The notes under the pieces: generated by a model
What the model was told of the DNA's origin: nothing
What the model saw: the letters and a program-made list of their open reading frames with translations, nothing else
Databases searched by the model: none
Translations under genes and position numbers: made by a program
IMG/VR virus record: IMGVR_UViG_3300046007_002027
Location: 1-33,577 of that record
DNA: 33,577 bases
From: a virus
Strand: one strand, 5' to 3'
Shown: piece by piece, positions 1 to 7,810 of the stretch
How positions within the stretch are numbered: position 1 is the stretch's first letter
Layout: each line of letters opens with the position of its first letter

Positions 1-1122
1 AGAACAGAGGCGCAGTTGGAGTTTCAATTACAAGCCGAAGTTGAACGTCAAAAACGAGATGACGAATCAAAAAGTCTGCAAGAGAGGATTCAAGCCAATG
101 AAAAACTTAATAATATATTATTAACCCAACTAGAAACCGAAGCCCTATATGCGGAGCAGATAAGAGATTCTGCCCAAGCTCAATACGATAAGATTCCAAG
201 TATTGAAAATGAGGTTGCCTTAATACAAGCCCGTACCGAATTGGTAGATTTAGAGGAACGAGTTGTCGGACAACGCTCGGAGTTCTTAATGAATCAAATG
301 TCCCTTAACCGGGAGATGATAACCTATAACGAATTAATCCAAAAGAACGGAGAGGTTATTCAAGGTGAGTATGTAGTTGTATCAGAAATTGAAGAAAACC
401 GAAGAAAAGCATTAGACCTTGAATACAATCAGCAACTTAAGATTCTTGATACAGAGCTGGCAATTTCAAAGCAACGTCTTCAAAACGCAGCAGAGGGGAC
501 TGTGGCACAACAAGAGGCTTACGATGCTTATTTGCAACTGCTTGACGACAAGAATGCAGCGGAGGTTCAATATGCAGTAAGTAGTAAGGAACTTGACCGA
601 GAGGTAACTGCTGCAAAGTTTCAAATGGCAAAAGACGGCATTGCTGCAATAAGTGCCTTGTCTGCTGCTTTTGCAAATGAAGACGAAGAATCTAAAAGGC
701 GGCAGTTTGAGTTCCAAAAGAAATTATCCCTTGCAACTGCGGTTATTTCTGGTATTGAAGCGGTACAAAACGCATACACTACCGCACAAAAGTCTCCGTA
801 CACCGCTGCCTTCCCTGGTTACCCTTATGTCCAGGCAGGACTTGCCGCAGCATTTAGCGTGGCACAGGTTGCATCAATCGCACGAACTCAATACGATTCA
901 CCAGATACCAACTTTGATACGGGTGGTGGCGGAGGTAGTGCGCCTTCTCAGTCACAATTAACCCCTCAATTTAATATCGTTGGGAATTCTGGCATTAACC
1001 AATTAGCGCAATCAGTAAACGCAAGAAACCAACAACCTATTCAGGCGTATGTGGTTGCCGGTGAGGTTACCAACGCACAACAATTAGCAAGACGTAGAGC
1101 AAGAACCGCAACATTCGGATAA
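1..1122 (+). CDS. Tape measure protein, C-terminal part (cut by window start)
   Basis: The reading frame is open from base 1, so the gene runs off the left edge; 373 residues are visible. It is a second, non-identical copy of the C-terminal half of the gene at 29792-32080. The first half is charged coiled coil. The end carries the hydrophobic Ala/Gly-rich stretch usual at tape-measure C-termini (around QKKLSLATAVISGIEAVQNA, then PYVQAGLAAAFSVAQVASIA), followed by a Gly/Ser/Gln-rich tail. The stop codon overlaps the protease start (taATGa). The first ~55 residues differ strongly from the right-hand copy, while the rest is close to it. The TTG at 16 should not be taken as a start, because the homologous copy reads straight through. 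Confidence 0.8.
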   Translation, partial: RTEAQLEFQLQAEVERQKRDDESKSLQERIQANEKLNNILLTQLETEALYAEQIRDSAQAQYDKIPSIENEVALIQARTELVDLEERVVGQRSEFLMNQMSLNREMITYNELIQKNGEVIQGEYVVVSEIEENRRKALDLEYNQQLKILDTELAISKQRLQNAAEGTVAQQEAYDAYLQLLDDKNAAEVQYAVSSKELDREVTAAKFQMAKDGIAAISALSAAFANEDEESKRRQFEFQKKLSLATAVISGIEAVQNAYTTAQKSPYTAAFPGYPYVQAGLAAAFSVAQVASIARTQYDSPDTNFDTGGGGGSAPSQSQLTPQFNIVGNSGINQLAQSVNARNQQPIQAYVVAGEVTNAQQLARRRARTATFG

Positions 1123-2057
1123 TGAAAAAAGTAATTGAACTTGTCCTTGAAGAAACCGAAGGACTAAACGGAATCAACGCAATATCAATCGTTGAACACC
1201 CAGCGATTGAGGAGAACTTTATCACCTTGGCTAAGGAGTACGAGGTAGAGTTCAAGGCGCAAGACGAGGAAAAGCGTATCCTGATGGGCGCTGCTTTGAT
1301 TCCAAACAAAACAATCTACCGCAACCAGGGAGGCGAAGAGTTCTACGTGTATTTCTCAAAGGAGACGGTACGCAAGGCATCTGAGTTGTTCCTAATGCGT
1401 GGGTACCAGGGAAACACAACCCTTGAACACGCAGCGGAGTTAAGTGGTTTGTCGGTTGTGGAATCTTGGATTGTTGAAGACCCACAAAAGGATAAGACCG
1501 CTATCTACGGATTGGAGTTGCCAGAGGGTACCTGGATGGTATCTATGAAGGTCAACAACGATGACATCTGGAATAACTACGTAAAGACCGGACGTGTTAA
1601 GGGCTTTTCCATTGAAGGGTACTTCGTTGACAAGATGCAGATGGAATCTCACTTGGAGCGCATCGAGGAAGAGGAAGCAGAGTTTATGCTATCTAACATT
1701 ATCGCCAAGATTAAAAAGGATGGCCGTTTAAAAAGCAAGAAGCGAATTGAAATGGAATCCTACACGGATTACCCGGAAGCAGTACGCAACAACGCAAAGC
1801 GGGGAATTGAACTAAACGAGAAAGGCGGAAACAAGTGCGCTACGGCAGTTGGCAAGATTCGAGCGCAACAACTCGCAGACGGACGTGCTATCAGCGTAGA
1901 GACCATTACACGTATGTACTCGTACCTATCCCGTGCCGAGGCGTACTACGATGAAGGCGATACCGCTGCTTGTGGTACTATTTCCTTCCTGCTATGGGGA
2001 GGTCTTGCCGCAAAGCGTTGGTCAGAATCTAAACTCAAAGAATTAGGCAAACTATGA
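1122..2057 (+). CDS. XkdF-type prohead protease with C-terminal accessory domain (copy A)
   Basis: 311 residues. Residues ~5-175 match the Peptidase_S78_2/XkdF pattern of Bacteroidota phages: INAISIVEHPAIEENF near the start, then ILMGAALIPNKTIYR, YVYFSKETVRKASELF, TLEH (H103), SVVESWIV (S115) and VKGFSIEGYF. H103 and S115 are the likely catalytic residues by family analogy. It would mature the capsid by cleaving scaffold and capsid precursors inside the prohead. Residues ~211-308 form a separate domain (YTDYPEAVRNNAKRGIELN, then CATAVGKIRAQQLADGRAIS, then LLWGGLAAKRW) that I recognise as a recurring phage module of unknown role. The next genes are a Cys-rich protein, scaffold and capsid. The protein differs from copy B only at residue 279 (Gly here, Ser there). 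Confidence 0.82.
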   Translation: MKKVIELVLEETEGLNGINAISIVEHPAIEENFITLAKEYEVEFKAQDEEKRILMGAALIPNKTIYRNQGGEEFYVYFSKETVRKASELFLMRGYQGNTTLEHAAELSGLSVVESWIVEDPQKDKTAIYGLELPEGTWMVSMKVNNDDIWNNYVKTGRVKGFSIEGYFVDKMQMESHLERIEEEEAEFMLSNIIAKIKKDGRLKSKKRIEMESYTDYPEAVRNNAKRGIELNEKGGNKCATAVGKIRAQQLADGRAISVETITRMYSYLSRAEAYYDEGDTAACGTISFLLWGGLAAKRWSESKLKELGKL

Positions 2058-2194
2058 AACAGACCCCAAGCCGTTCCTCACCCAAAGGAGACAAGCGTGG
2101 CTGCTTGTGCAAGAACAACACCTACTCAAAGAAGTGCTGCGATGGTTCGCTCCAGGCGCAGGGAGTGGGAGTTACCGTCAAAGTCCCAACCTAA
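2054..2194 (+). CDS. Small Cys-rich conserved protein (copy A)
   Basis: 46 residues, starting in an ATGA overlap with the protease stop. It has a basic N-terminus followed by GCLCKNNTYSKKCCDGSLQAQG: four cysteines arranged CxC...CC, suggesting a small metal-binding knuckle. I recognise this short protein as recurrent in Bacteroidota phages, where it sits near protease and capsid genes; its function is unknown. Copy B at 33013-33153 has the same amino acids with only silent base changes, which supports that it is really translated. Confidence 0.75.
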   Translation: MKQTPSRSSPKGDKRGCLCKNNTYSKKCCDGSLQAQGVGVTVKVPT

Positions 2195-2231
2195 AAATGT
2201 AACAAAACCAAATAACCCGTTTAATTGAATT

Positions 2232-2783
2232 ATGAAAGCAACAGAAATTTTCCAAAAATTCTTTGCCGAGCTGTCCGCAGTTGAGACCTCCGAAGTTGAG
2301 TTGGCGCAAGCCAAGCTCGATAACGGCACCGTCCTAGAAGCTGAATCATTTGAGGCAGGCCAACCCATTTTCATCGTATCAGAGGAAGACCGTATTGCAG
2401 TCCCAGTCGGTGAATATCAAATGGAAGATGGCCGCATTCTTGTGGTAGCCGAAGAAGGTGTTATCGGTGAAATCAAAGAAGCAGCAGCCGAGGTAGAAGA
2501 AGAAGAGCCATCCGTTGAAATCGAGGTTGAAGCAGCCGTAGAGCCAACGATGGAAGACAAAATCAAGGAGATGGTTATGCCACTCATTGAAGAGATGAAA
2601 GCTGAGTTATCAGCAATCAAAGAGGAAATGGCAAAAAAGAAGCAAGAGATGTCAAGCGATATGCCTGCTGCTATGCCCATCCGCCACAATCCAGAAGCAG
2701 CACCTGCACCTGCACGAGTGAACCTCGCACAGAATGCCCCGGAGTCTGCTCTTGACCGAGTTCTTGCCCGTATTAACAAATAA
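2232..2783 (+). CDS. Capsid scaffold-like acidic protein (copy A)
   Basis: 183 residues. Residues 1-80 form a compact start (MKATEIFQKFFAEL, then a segment with FIVSEEDRIAVPVGEYQMEDG). Then come a very acidic stretch (VEEEEPSVEIEVEAAVEP, ~95-113), an amphipathic helix rich in K/E/M (~114-145), a Pro/Ala-rich linker and a short C-terminal helix. Acidic, helical and placed between the protease and the major capsid gene, it fits an internal scaffolding protein that is removed by the protease. The start follows a 37-bp AT-rich gap without a Shine-Dalgarno motif. Assignment is by position and composition rather than by a diagnostic motif. Confidence 0.7.
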   Translation: MKATEIFQKFFAELSAVETSEVELAQAKLDNGTVLEAESFEAGQPIFIVSEEDRIAVPVGEYQMEDGRILVVAEEGVIGEIKEAAAEVEEEEPSVEIEVEAAVEPTMEDKIKEMVMPLIEEMKAELSAIKEEMAKKKQEMSSDMPAAMPIRHNPEAAPAPARVNLAQNAPESALDRVLARINK

Positions 2784-2795
2784 AATCAATAACAA

Positions 2796-3725
2796 ATGCC
2801 CACGACTACTTCAATCACTACTACGTATGCTGGCGAATTTGCCGGTAAATACGTAGCCGCTGCTCTTTTGAGCGCACCTACCTTGGACAAAGGTCTCATC
2901 GAGATTATGCCCAACGTATACTACAAATCCGTTATCCAAAAGGTTAACACAGACGACATCCTGAAGGACGCTACTTGCGACTTCGACCCAACGTCTACCG
3001 TGACCTTGACCGAGCGTGTTTTGACCTTGGAAGAGTTCCAAGTTAACTTGCAGATGTGCAAGAAGGACTTCGAGCAAACCTGGCAGGCCGTAGAGATGGG
3101 TTATTCTTCTTTCAAGAATGTACCTGCTTCTTTCACCGACTTTATCGTTGCTTACGCTGCAGAGCGTGTTGCTGCTCGTATCGAGCAAAACATCTGGGCT
3201 GGTGTTAACGCATCTGCTGGTCAGTTCGCAGGTTTCCAAACTTTGTTTGCTGCTGATTCTGACGTTATCGATGTAACCGGTACTACCGTTACTGCTTCTA
3301 ACGTAATCACCGAGTTGGGTAAGGTAGTTGACGCTATCCCTGCTGCTCTTTACGGTAAGGAGGACCTTTTCCTTTACGTCCCTCAGAACGTAGCAAAAGC
3401 GTATGTACGTGCCTTGGGTGGCTTCGCTGCTTCAGGAGTAGGTGCAAATGGTGTTGACAATCAGGGTACCACTTGGTTCAACAACCAGGAGTTGTACTTT
3501 GACGGAATCAAGGTTGCCGTTGCAAATGGTTTGTCTTCTAACAAGATGGTGGCTGCACAGAAGTCAAACTTGTTCTTCGGAACTGGCTTGTTGAGCGACA
3601 AGAACGAAGTTCGCCTGATTGATATGGCTGACATCGATGGTTCTCAGAACTTCCGTTTGATTATGCGTATGAGCGCTGGTATCCAGTACGGTATCGGTTC
3701 TGACATCGTTTACTACGGAGCTTAA
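2796..3725 (+). CDS. Major capsid protein
   Basis: 309 residues, following the scaffold and ending at a strong terminator. Features consistent with an HK97-type major capsid protein are the N-terminal MPTTTSITTTYAGEFAGKYVAAALL, EIMPNVYYKSVIQKV, a helix-rich middle (CKKDFEQTWQAVEMG, AAERVAARIEQNIWAG) and the C-terminal RLIMRMSAGIQYGIGSDIVYYG. The codon choice is distinctly biased (many GCT, TTC, AAC, GTT), as expected for a highly expressed gene. No separate delta domain is evident; a cleaved scaffold is supplied by the previous gene. It forms the icosahedral shell. Confidence 0.82.
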   Translation: MPTTTSITTTYAGEFAGKYVAAALLSAPTLDKGLIEIMPNVYYKSVIQKVNTDDILKDATCDFDPTSTVTLTERVLTLEEFQVNLQMCKKDFEQTWQAVEMGYSSFKNVPASFTDFIVAYAAERVAARIEQNIWAGVNASAGQFAGFQTLFAADSDVIDVTGTTVTASNVITELGKVVDAIPAALYGKEDLFLYVPQNVAKAYVRALGGFAASGVGANGVDNQGTTWFNNQELYFDGIKVAVANGLSSNKMVAAQKSNLFFGTGLLSDKNEVRLIDMADIDGSQNFRLIMRMSAGIQYGIGSDIVYYGA

Positions 3726-3745
3726 TTAATTTCAAAAATCCTGAT

Positions 3746-3785
3746 AGGGGTGGTGGTGTAATGACGCCCCACCCCTTTCTTTTTT
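3746..3785 (+). terminator. Intrinsic terminator after the capsid gene
   Basis: An 8-bp perfect stem (3746-3753 AGGGGTGG with 3769-3776 CCACCCCT) encloses a 15-nt loop and is followed by a T-rich run (TTCTTTTTT). It lies 20 bp after the capsid stop and would separate capsid from tube transcription or protect the 3' end of the abundant capsid mRNA. Confidence 0.85.
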
Positions 3786-3810
3786 AAACCAACTAAAAAA
3801 ACAAAACAAA

Positions 3811-4344
3811 ATGGCTTGTGCATTATCCCTTGGCCGCATTGAACCTTGCAAGGACGTTGTAGGTGGCATTCAGGCGGTTTACTTTCTGAACTATCAGAAT
3901 CTTACGGTTACCTACGATGTAACCAATACAGACGCTATCGATACATTGGGTAGCGGTTTGACGGCATACAAATACGAATTGAAGGGTACGTCTTCTTTTG
4001 AGCAGGCAATTACTTCAAGCCGTGATAACGGAACTACGTTCTTTGACCAAACCTTGAACCTGACCTTGCACAAGTTGAGCAAGCAGTCACACAAGGAAAT
4101 CAAGTTGATGGCTTACGGCCGTCCTATCGTAATCGTAGAAGACCGCAACTCTAACTTCTTTGTTGCAGGTTTGGAACACGGTTGCGAGGTTACCGGAGGA
4201 ACGATTGTTACCGGTGCTGCTATGGGTGATATGTCTGGTTACACCTTGACCTTGAACGGACAAGAGCAGTTGCCTGCTAACTTCTTGGACGGTACTTTGG
4301 CTGCTTCTGGTATTTCTACGGTTGTCTCTGGTTCAGATTTTTAA
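3811..4344 (+). CDS. Tail tube-like structural protein
   Basis: 177 residues. The start MACALSLGRIEPCKDVVGGI resembles a family common in Bacteroidota phages (MAC.LT.G...DC.D.VGGI) that I associate with the major tail tube protein. Residues ~20-150 alternate predicted beta strands (AVYFLNYQNLTVTYDV, YKYELKG, LNLTLHKL, PIVIVEDRN, GYTLTLNGQ), fitting a tube beta-barrel. Codon use matches the capsid gene, suggesting high expression. It follows the capsid terminator after an A-rich leader. An alternative is a capsid decoration or head-tail joining protein. Confidence 0.6.
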   Translation: MACALSLGRIEPCKDVVGGIQAVYFLNYQNLTVTYDVTNTDAIDTLGSGLTAYKYELKGTSSFEQAITSSRDNGTTFFDQTLNLTLHKLSKQSHKEIKLMAYGRPIVIVEDRNSNFFVAGLEHGCEVTGGTIVTGAAMGDMSGYTLTLNGQEQLPANFLDGTLAASGISTVVSGSDF

Positions 4345-4350
4345 TGACCT

Positions 4351-4710
4351 ATGGAAAAGGCATTAAAGATTATGAACGAAATGTCTGCCCAGCGGTTTGA
4401 GTTTGCTGCTATTGATGACTTGCGTAGCGATGTTAAAAAGCTTTCTGCAAAGGCATCTGAGGTAGCAGGATTCGTTTCTAAATTTAAGCAGTTGAAGCAG
4501 GAGTACGACAAAATGGAGTCGACTCGTGCTACGCTGGTTAAGGAGGCACAAAGCTTATCCGGTAAGTCTGGTGTCTCCGTTGACACGGTTGGCCGTGAGG
4601 CCGCTGCACTTGGCGTTGACGGACGTTCTATCAAAGAAGTGCAACAATGGCAATCTACCAACCTTGAATTGTTAGGAGCAGTTCAGGACTTAATCAATTT
4701 AGGAAAATGA
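4351..4710 (+). CDS. Helical structural-region protein, unknown function
   Basis: 119 residues, predicted almost entirely alpha-helical with coiled-coil heptads at ~20-65 (DLRSDVKKLSAKASEVAGF, KFKQLKQEYDKMESTRATL). The start is 6 bp after the tube-like gene stop, and the 3' end overlaps the next gene by 4 bp (ATGA). I do not recognise the family. Position suggests a minor virion or assembly protein translated with its neighbours; a pair of small helical proteins after a tube gene recalls chaperones, but the clear chaperone candidate lies at 24816. Confidence 0.65.
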   Translation: MEKALKIMNEMSAQRFEFAAIDDLRSDVKKLSAKASEVAGFVSKFKQLKQEYDKMESTRATLVKEAQSLSGKSGVSVDTVGREAAALGVDGRSIKEVQQWQSTNLELLGAVQDLINLGK

Positions 4711-5090
4711 GCAAACAAACTATCTATAACATCCTTGCGGCAAAGTCAGAGCCAGTTCCAATGAAAATTGAACTTGCAAACATTGAGCAGTTAAAAGATG
4801 CTTTTCTAAACAAGTTCAAGAAGCATACAAATAACCGGGATAATGTTTTGGCTCGTGTTCGTGAAATTGCAGCAGAAGTTGGTACCTTAGAGCGTGAGGC
4901 GATTGCATTAAATAATGATATTGATGAAATTAACAAGTCGGCACAGCAGGCAGAAAAATTATTCCGTGACCTGGGAATTGAGCCGCCTCAAAGTTTAAGC
5001 AATATCGGTAATATGCAAATTGGCGCATACGCTAACTTGATTGCGGATACGTTTGGTGCTATTCAAGATATACCGAGCAAATTCAAGTAA
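4707..5090 (+). CDS. Helical structural-region protein, unknown function
   Basis: 127 residues, mainly helical. The region ~30-90 (NKFKKHTNNRDNVLARVREIAAEVG through INKSAQQAEKLFRDLG) looks like a coiled coil, followed by a flexible C-terminus. It starts inside the previous stop (ATGA), implying coupled translation, and ends just before a terminator at 5113. I know of no specific function. Its helical character and size parallel the preceding 119-residue protein, so the two may form a complex. Confidence 0.65.
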   Translation: MSKQTIYNILAAKSEPVPMKIELANIEQLKDAFLNKFKKHTNNRDNVLARVREIAAEVGTLEREAIALNNDIDEINKSAQQAEKLFRDLGIEPPQSLSNIGNMQIGAYANLIADTFGAIQDIPSKFK

Positions 5091-5112
5091 TAAAAAACAA
5101 TACGATAAGAGA

Positions 5113-5136
5113 GCCATCCTTCGGGGTGGCTTTTTT
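5113..5136 (+). terminator. Intrinsic terminator with TTCG loop
   Basis: A 7-bp stem (5113-5119 GCCATCC with 5124-5130 GGGTGGC, one G.T pair) is closed by the extra-stable TTCG tetraloop and followed by six Ts. It lies 22 bp after the 127-residue gene and ends transcription of the tube/helical gene group. Confidence 0.88.
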
Positions 5137-5173
5137 ATTTAAAACAAAAAGCAACAAACGAGTTATTTGTAAG

Positions 5174-5509
5174 ATGAACATTTTAACTACAAGCGCATCA
5201 GCGCAGAATTTGCAAATCATCCCTCGCTCGTTTCCTGCTTCTGTATCAGCACGGTTAACGAATGAGTCTACCAATACCACCCAAACGCAAACAATAGCTC
5301 CTACAAGCGCAAACGGGTATATGACGTTGAATGCTGCTTGGACTTTAAAGGAAGCAAACTTTTACCTATTAGAGGTGTTTAGTGGCGTAAATTTGATATA
5401 CAGAGGCCGGGTATTCTGCACCGACCAAACCAATTTCGAGAAGTTCACCGTGAATGCCGGGGTGTACGACCAAGAAACCGCAGGAGATAATACTTTCGTT
5501 ATCATATGA
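5174..5509 (+). CDS. Beta-rich protein upstream of portal, unknown function
   Basis: 111 residues from the ATG at 5174. The frame is open further upstream to a GTG at 5126, but that start would lie inside the terminator hairpin, so it is rejected. The protein is predicted beta-rich (NLQIIPRSFPASVSARLTNES, YMTLNAAWTLKEANFYLLEVF, LIYRGRVFCTDQ) and resembles small conserved proteins found next to portal genes in Bacteroidota phages. Its stop overlaps the portal start (ATGA). It is likely a minor virion component, but the role is unknown. Confidence 0.65.
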   Translation: MNILTTSASAQNLQIIPRSFPASVSARLTNESTNTTQTQTIAPTSANGYMTLNAAWTLKEANFYLLEVFSGVNLIYRGRVFCTDQTNFEKFTVNAGVYDQETAGDNTFVII

Positions 5510-7269
5510 GCAACATACGATTTATGGCCTTAAATTCCTACGTTAAGCCGCAGGTAAAGGAGGTTAGTGGAAAGCAATGGATTGAGTACGGAGATGATAA
5601 CAATTATTTCCAATACCTAATCGACCGCTACAATGGAAGTCCTACCAACAACGCTATTATCAATGGCGTTATTGATATGATTTTCGGCAAAGGTCTTGCA
5701 GCAACAGACGCAGCACAAAAGCCAGATGAGTACGCAATGATGATGTCGTTGTTTACCAAGAACTGCGTTAAAAAAGTCGTTAGTGACTTTAAGATGATGG
5801 GCAATGCTGCCTTTCAGGTGATTTACAACCAAGACCATTCCAAGATTGTAGGTGTTGAGCATATCCCGGTAGAAACCTTACGAGCTGAACGTGCAAACGA
5901 AGACGGATTTATTCCCGCTTACTACTACGCTAAGGACTGGAATCGTGTAGCACAACGCAAGGAGGTACCTGTACGCATTGAGGCATTTGGTATGTCCAAA
6001 GCAGGAATCGAGATTCTATACATCAAGCCGTATAAGGCAGGTTACTACTACTACGCACCCACGGACTACCAAGGTTCATTGCCTTATGCCGAATTGGAGG
6101 AAGAGGTAGCCAACTATCATATCAGCAACATCAAGAACGGACTTGCTCCGTCTATGCTGATTAACTTCAACAACGGCACCCCAACCGAAGAAGAGCAGAC
6201 CCTAATCGAGGCACGTATTGCCGACAAGTTCTCCGGTAGTTCGAATGCTGGTCGGTTTATCTTGGCCTTCAACGATAACAAGGAACTCGCAGCAACAATC
6301 GAACCCGTACAATTATCGGATGCAAGCGAGCAGTACCAATTCCTTTCTTCGGAATGTACGCAGAAGATTATGGTAGGCCACCGTGTAACGTCTCCGATGC
6401 TTTTGGGCATTAAGGACAATAGCGGTTTGGGTAATAATGCTGACGAATTGAAGACGGCATCTATCCTGTTCGATAACGTGGTTATTAGACCATTACAGGA
6501 GATTATACTTGATGCAATAGAGCAAGTGCTATCTTACAACGGAGCGTCTCTAAACATCTATTTCAAGACGTTGCAGCCGTTGGAGTTTAAGGAGGAGATT
6601 GTTGCTCCTGCCGAGGTGATTGAGGAAAATACAGGCGTTGAGGATAGCAGCGTTGCTTTGTCTGCTGACGTATCTGATGAGGTGCTAAACGAAATGTTTG
6701 AAACGCTAAACGAGTTTGGCGAAGACGAAGACTTGGACAACTGGGATTTGGTGGACGAACGTCCGGTGGATTACGAGCAGGAGGAATACTTGGATTCTAT
6801 TTTGCAGTTTGCCAAGACCGGGGAAGCATTCCCGAACGCAAAGAGCGAGCAAGACGGAGAAACCAAAGACGGACGTAAGTACAAGATTCGCTATTCCTAC
6901 GCACCCGGAACAACCAAGACCAATAGCCGTGAGTTTTGTAAGTTGATGGTAAACGCAAAGAAGGTCTACCGCAAGGAGGATATTATGCGGATGCGGAAGC
7001 AAGAAGTTAACGCAGGATTCGGGCCACGTGGTGCATCAACATACGACATCTGGTTATACAAAGGAGGCGCACGTTGCCACCACTTCTGGATGCGGAAAAC
7101 GTACCTGGCAAAAGCCGAAGGCGTAACTCCTGACGCTAAAAACCCGAATGCAGACGTATCGGTAAACCAAGCTCGCAAGGCAGGTGTAAAGCCAGAGGCA
7201 AACAATCCAAAGGTTGCAAAGCGCCCGGTTGATATGCCTAATGAAGGATTCTTAAAACCACGCAAATAA
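5506..7269 (+). CDS. Portal protein with fused C-terminal domain
   Basis: 587 residues. Residues ~1-365 carry portal features: QWIEYGDDNNYFQYLIDRYNGSPTNNAIING near the start, IFGKGL, VEHIPVETLRAE, then the stem and clip region and QKIMVGHRVTSPMLLGIKDNSGLGNNADELKTA, and the helix LFDNVVIRPLQEIILDAI. The dodecameric portal would be the DNA gate at one capsid vertex and the docking site for terminase. An acidic linker (~370-440) joins it to a distinct C-terminal domain (~440-533) with NSREFCKLMV, DIMRMRK, YDIWLYKGGARCHHFWMRKTY; the Cys/His set could bind metal. The final ~50 residues are Pro/Ala/Lys-rich. A portal this far from terminase, downstream of the capsid gene, is unusual. Confidence 0.82.
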   Translation: MSNIRFMALNSYVKPQVKEVSGKQWIEYGDDNNYFQYLIDRYNGSPTNNAIINGVIDMIFGKGLAATDAAQKPDEYAMMMSLFTKNCVKKVVSDFKMMGNAAFQVIYNQDHSKIVGVEHIPVETLRAERANEDGFIPAYYYAKDWNRVAQRKEVPVRIEAFGMSKAGIEILYIKPYKAGYYYYAPTDYQGSLPYAELEEEVANYHISNIKNGLAPSMLINFNNGTPTEEEQTLIEARIADKFSGSSNAGRFILAFNDNKELAATIEPVQLSDASEQYQFLSSECTQKIMVGHRVTSPMLLGIKDNSGLGNNADELKTASILFDNVVIRPLQEIILDAIEQVLSYNGASLNIYFKTLQPLEFKEEIVAPAEVIEENTGVEDSSVALSADVSDEVLNEMFETLNEFGEDEDLDNWDLVDERPVDYEQEEYLDSILQFAKTGEAFPNAKSEQDGETKDGRKYKIRYSYAPGTTKTNSREFCKLMVNAKKVYRKEDIMRMRKQEVNAGFGPRGASTYDIWLYKGGARCHHFWMRKTYLAKAEGVTPDAKNPNADVSVNQARKAGVKPEANNPKVAKRPVDMPNEGFLKPRK

Positions 7270-7769
7270 TGCCAACTGCTCTTTTTATCAAGCGTGAGGA
7301 TATTGTACGCAATACCGTAATCTCCGGTAACGTAGATACGGATAAGTTTATCCAATTTATTAAAATTGCCCAGGAGATTCATATCCAGAATTACACGGGT
7401 ACGAAGTTGTACGACAAGATTTCTGCGGACATCATTGCCAACACACTTGCGGGTAATTACCTATCCTTGGTAACTGACTACTTGCAGCCGATGCTCATCC
7501 ACTTTGCGATGACAGAATACCTGCCGTTTGCGGCCTTTACGGTGGCTAATGGTGGTGTATACAAGCATACGAGCGAGAACGCAACAAACGCAGAGAAAAT
7601 AGAAGTTGACTACTTAGTTGAAAAGGAGCGCACGATAGCCAAATACTACACGGAGCGCTTTATCGACTATATGTCTTTTAATCAATCCCTTTTCCCGGAA
7701 TACAATGCAAACGTCAACGAAGACATCTACCCGGACAGAGATTCCCGCCCGGCATCGTGGGTACTATAA
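7269..7769 (+). CDS. Head-tail connector protein (DUF6712-like)
   Basis: 166 residues, predicted all-helical. It has the pattern of Bacteroidota phage connector proteins: ISGNVDTDKFIQFIKIAQEIHIQNYTG, KLYDKI, LQPMLIHFAMTEYLPFAAFT, VYKHTSEN, VDYLVEKERTIAKYY and a C-terminal ASWVL. By family it would form the ring beneath the portal (gp6-like adaptor). The stop of the portal gene abuts the ATG (TAATG), consistent with coupled translation of portal and adaptor. A 41-bp gap with no clear signal follows. Confidence 0.75.
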   Translation: MPTALFIKREDIVRNTVISGNVDTDKFIQFIKIAQEIHIQNYTGTKLYDKISADIIANTLAGNYLSLVTDYLQPMLIHFAMTEYLPFAAFTVANGGVYKHTSENATNAEKIEVDYLVEKERTIAKYYTERFIDYMSFNQSLFPEYNANVNEDIYPDRDSRPASWVL

Positions 7770-7810
7770 GGTAAAGAGCGAGAATCTAATCAAATTACAA
7801 AAGTATCTCG

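Larger units (their letters stand above)
1..2619. repeat. Left member of a diverged terminal redundancy
   Basis: This stretch aligns end to end with 30965-33577: same four genes, same order, same small intergenic gap. The copies differ by many substitutions, a two-codon length difference in the Gly-rich tail of the tape measure, and a one-base difference at the tape-measure/protease junction (TAATG here, TAAATG there). The last ~155 bases of the alignment look identical. The offset of about 30,958-30,964 gives the unit genome length. I read it as overlapping ends from two haplotypes rather than a tandem duplication in one virus. Confidence 0.85.

Noticed and set aside
437-803. Open frames on the - strand (here and throughout the window, for example 2417-2779, 2811-3239, 29908-30483)
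   Set aside because: They lie opposite confident + strand genes, lack recognisable motifs and reflect codon bias of the sense genes. No - strand gene is supported.
653-961. 102-residue frame inside the tape measure copy, also present at 31617-31919
   Set aside because: It is kept open in both copies, but only because the underlying tape-measure sequence is conserved; the product has no protein-like features.
5126-5173. Upstream GTG start for the 111-residue protein before the portal
   Set aside because: It begins inside an intrinsic terminator hairpin and T-run; the ATG at 5174 gives the family-like start.
7779-7810. CGAGA/TCTCG inverted repeat just before the WGQG gene
   Set aside because: Only 5 bp with a 22-nt loop; too weak to claim as regulatory.
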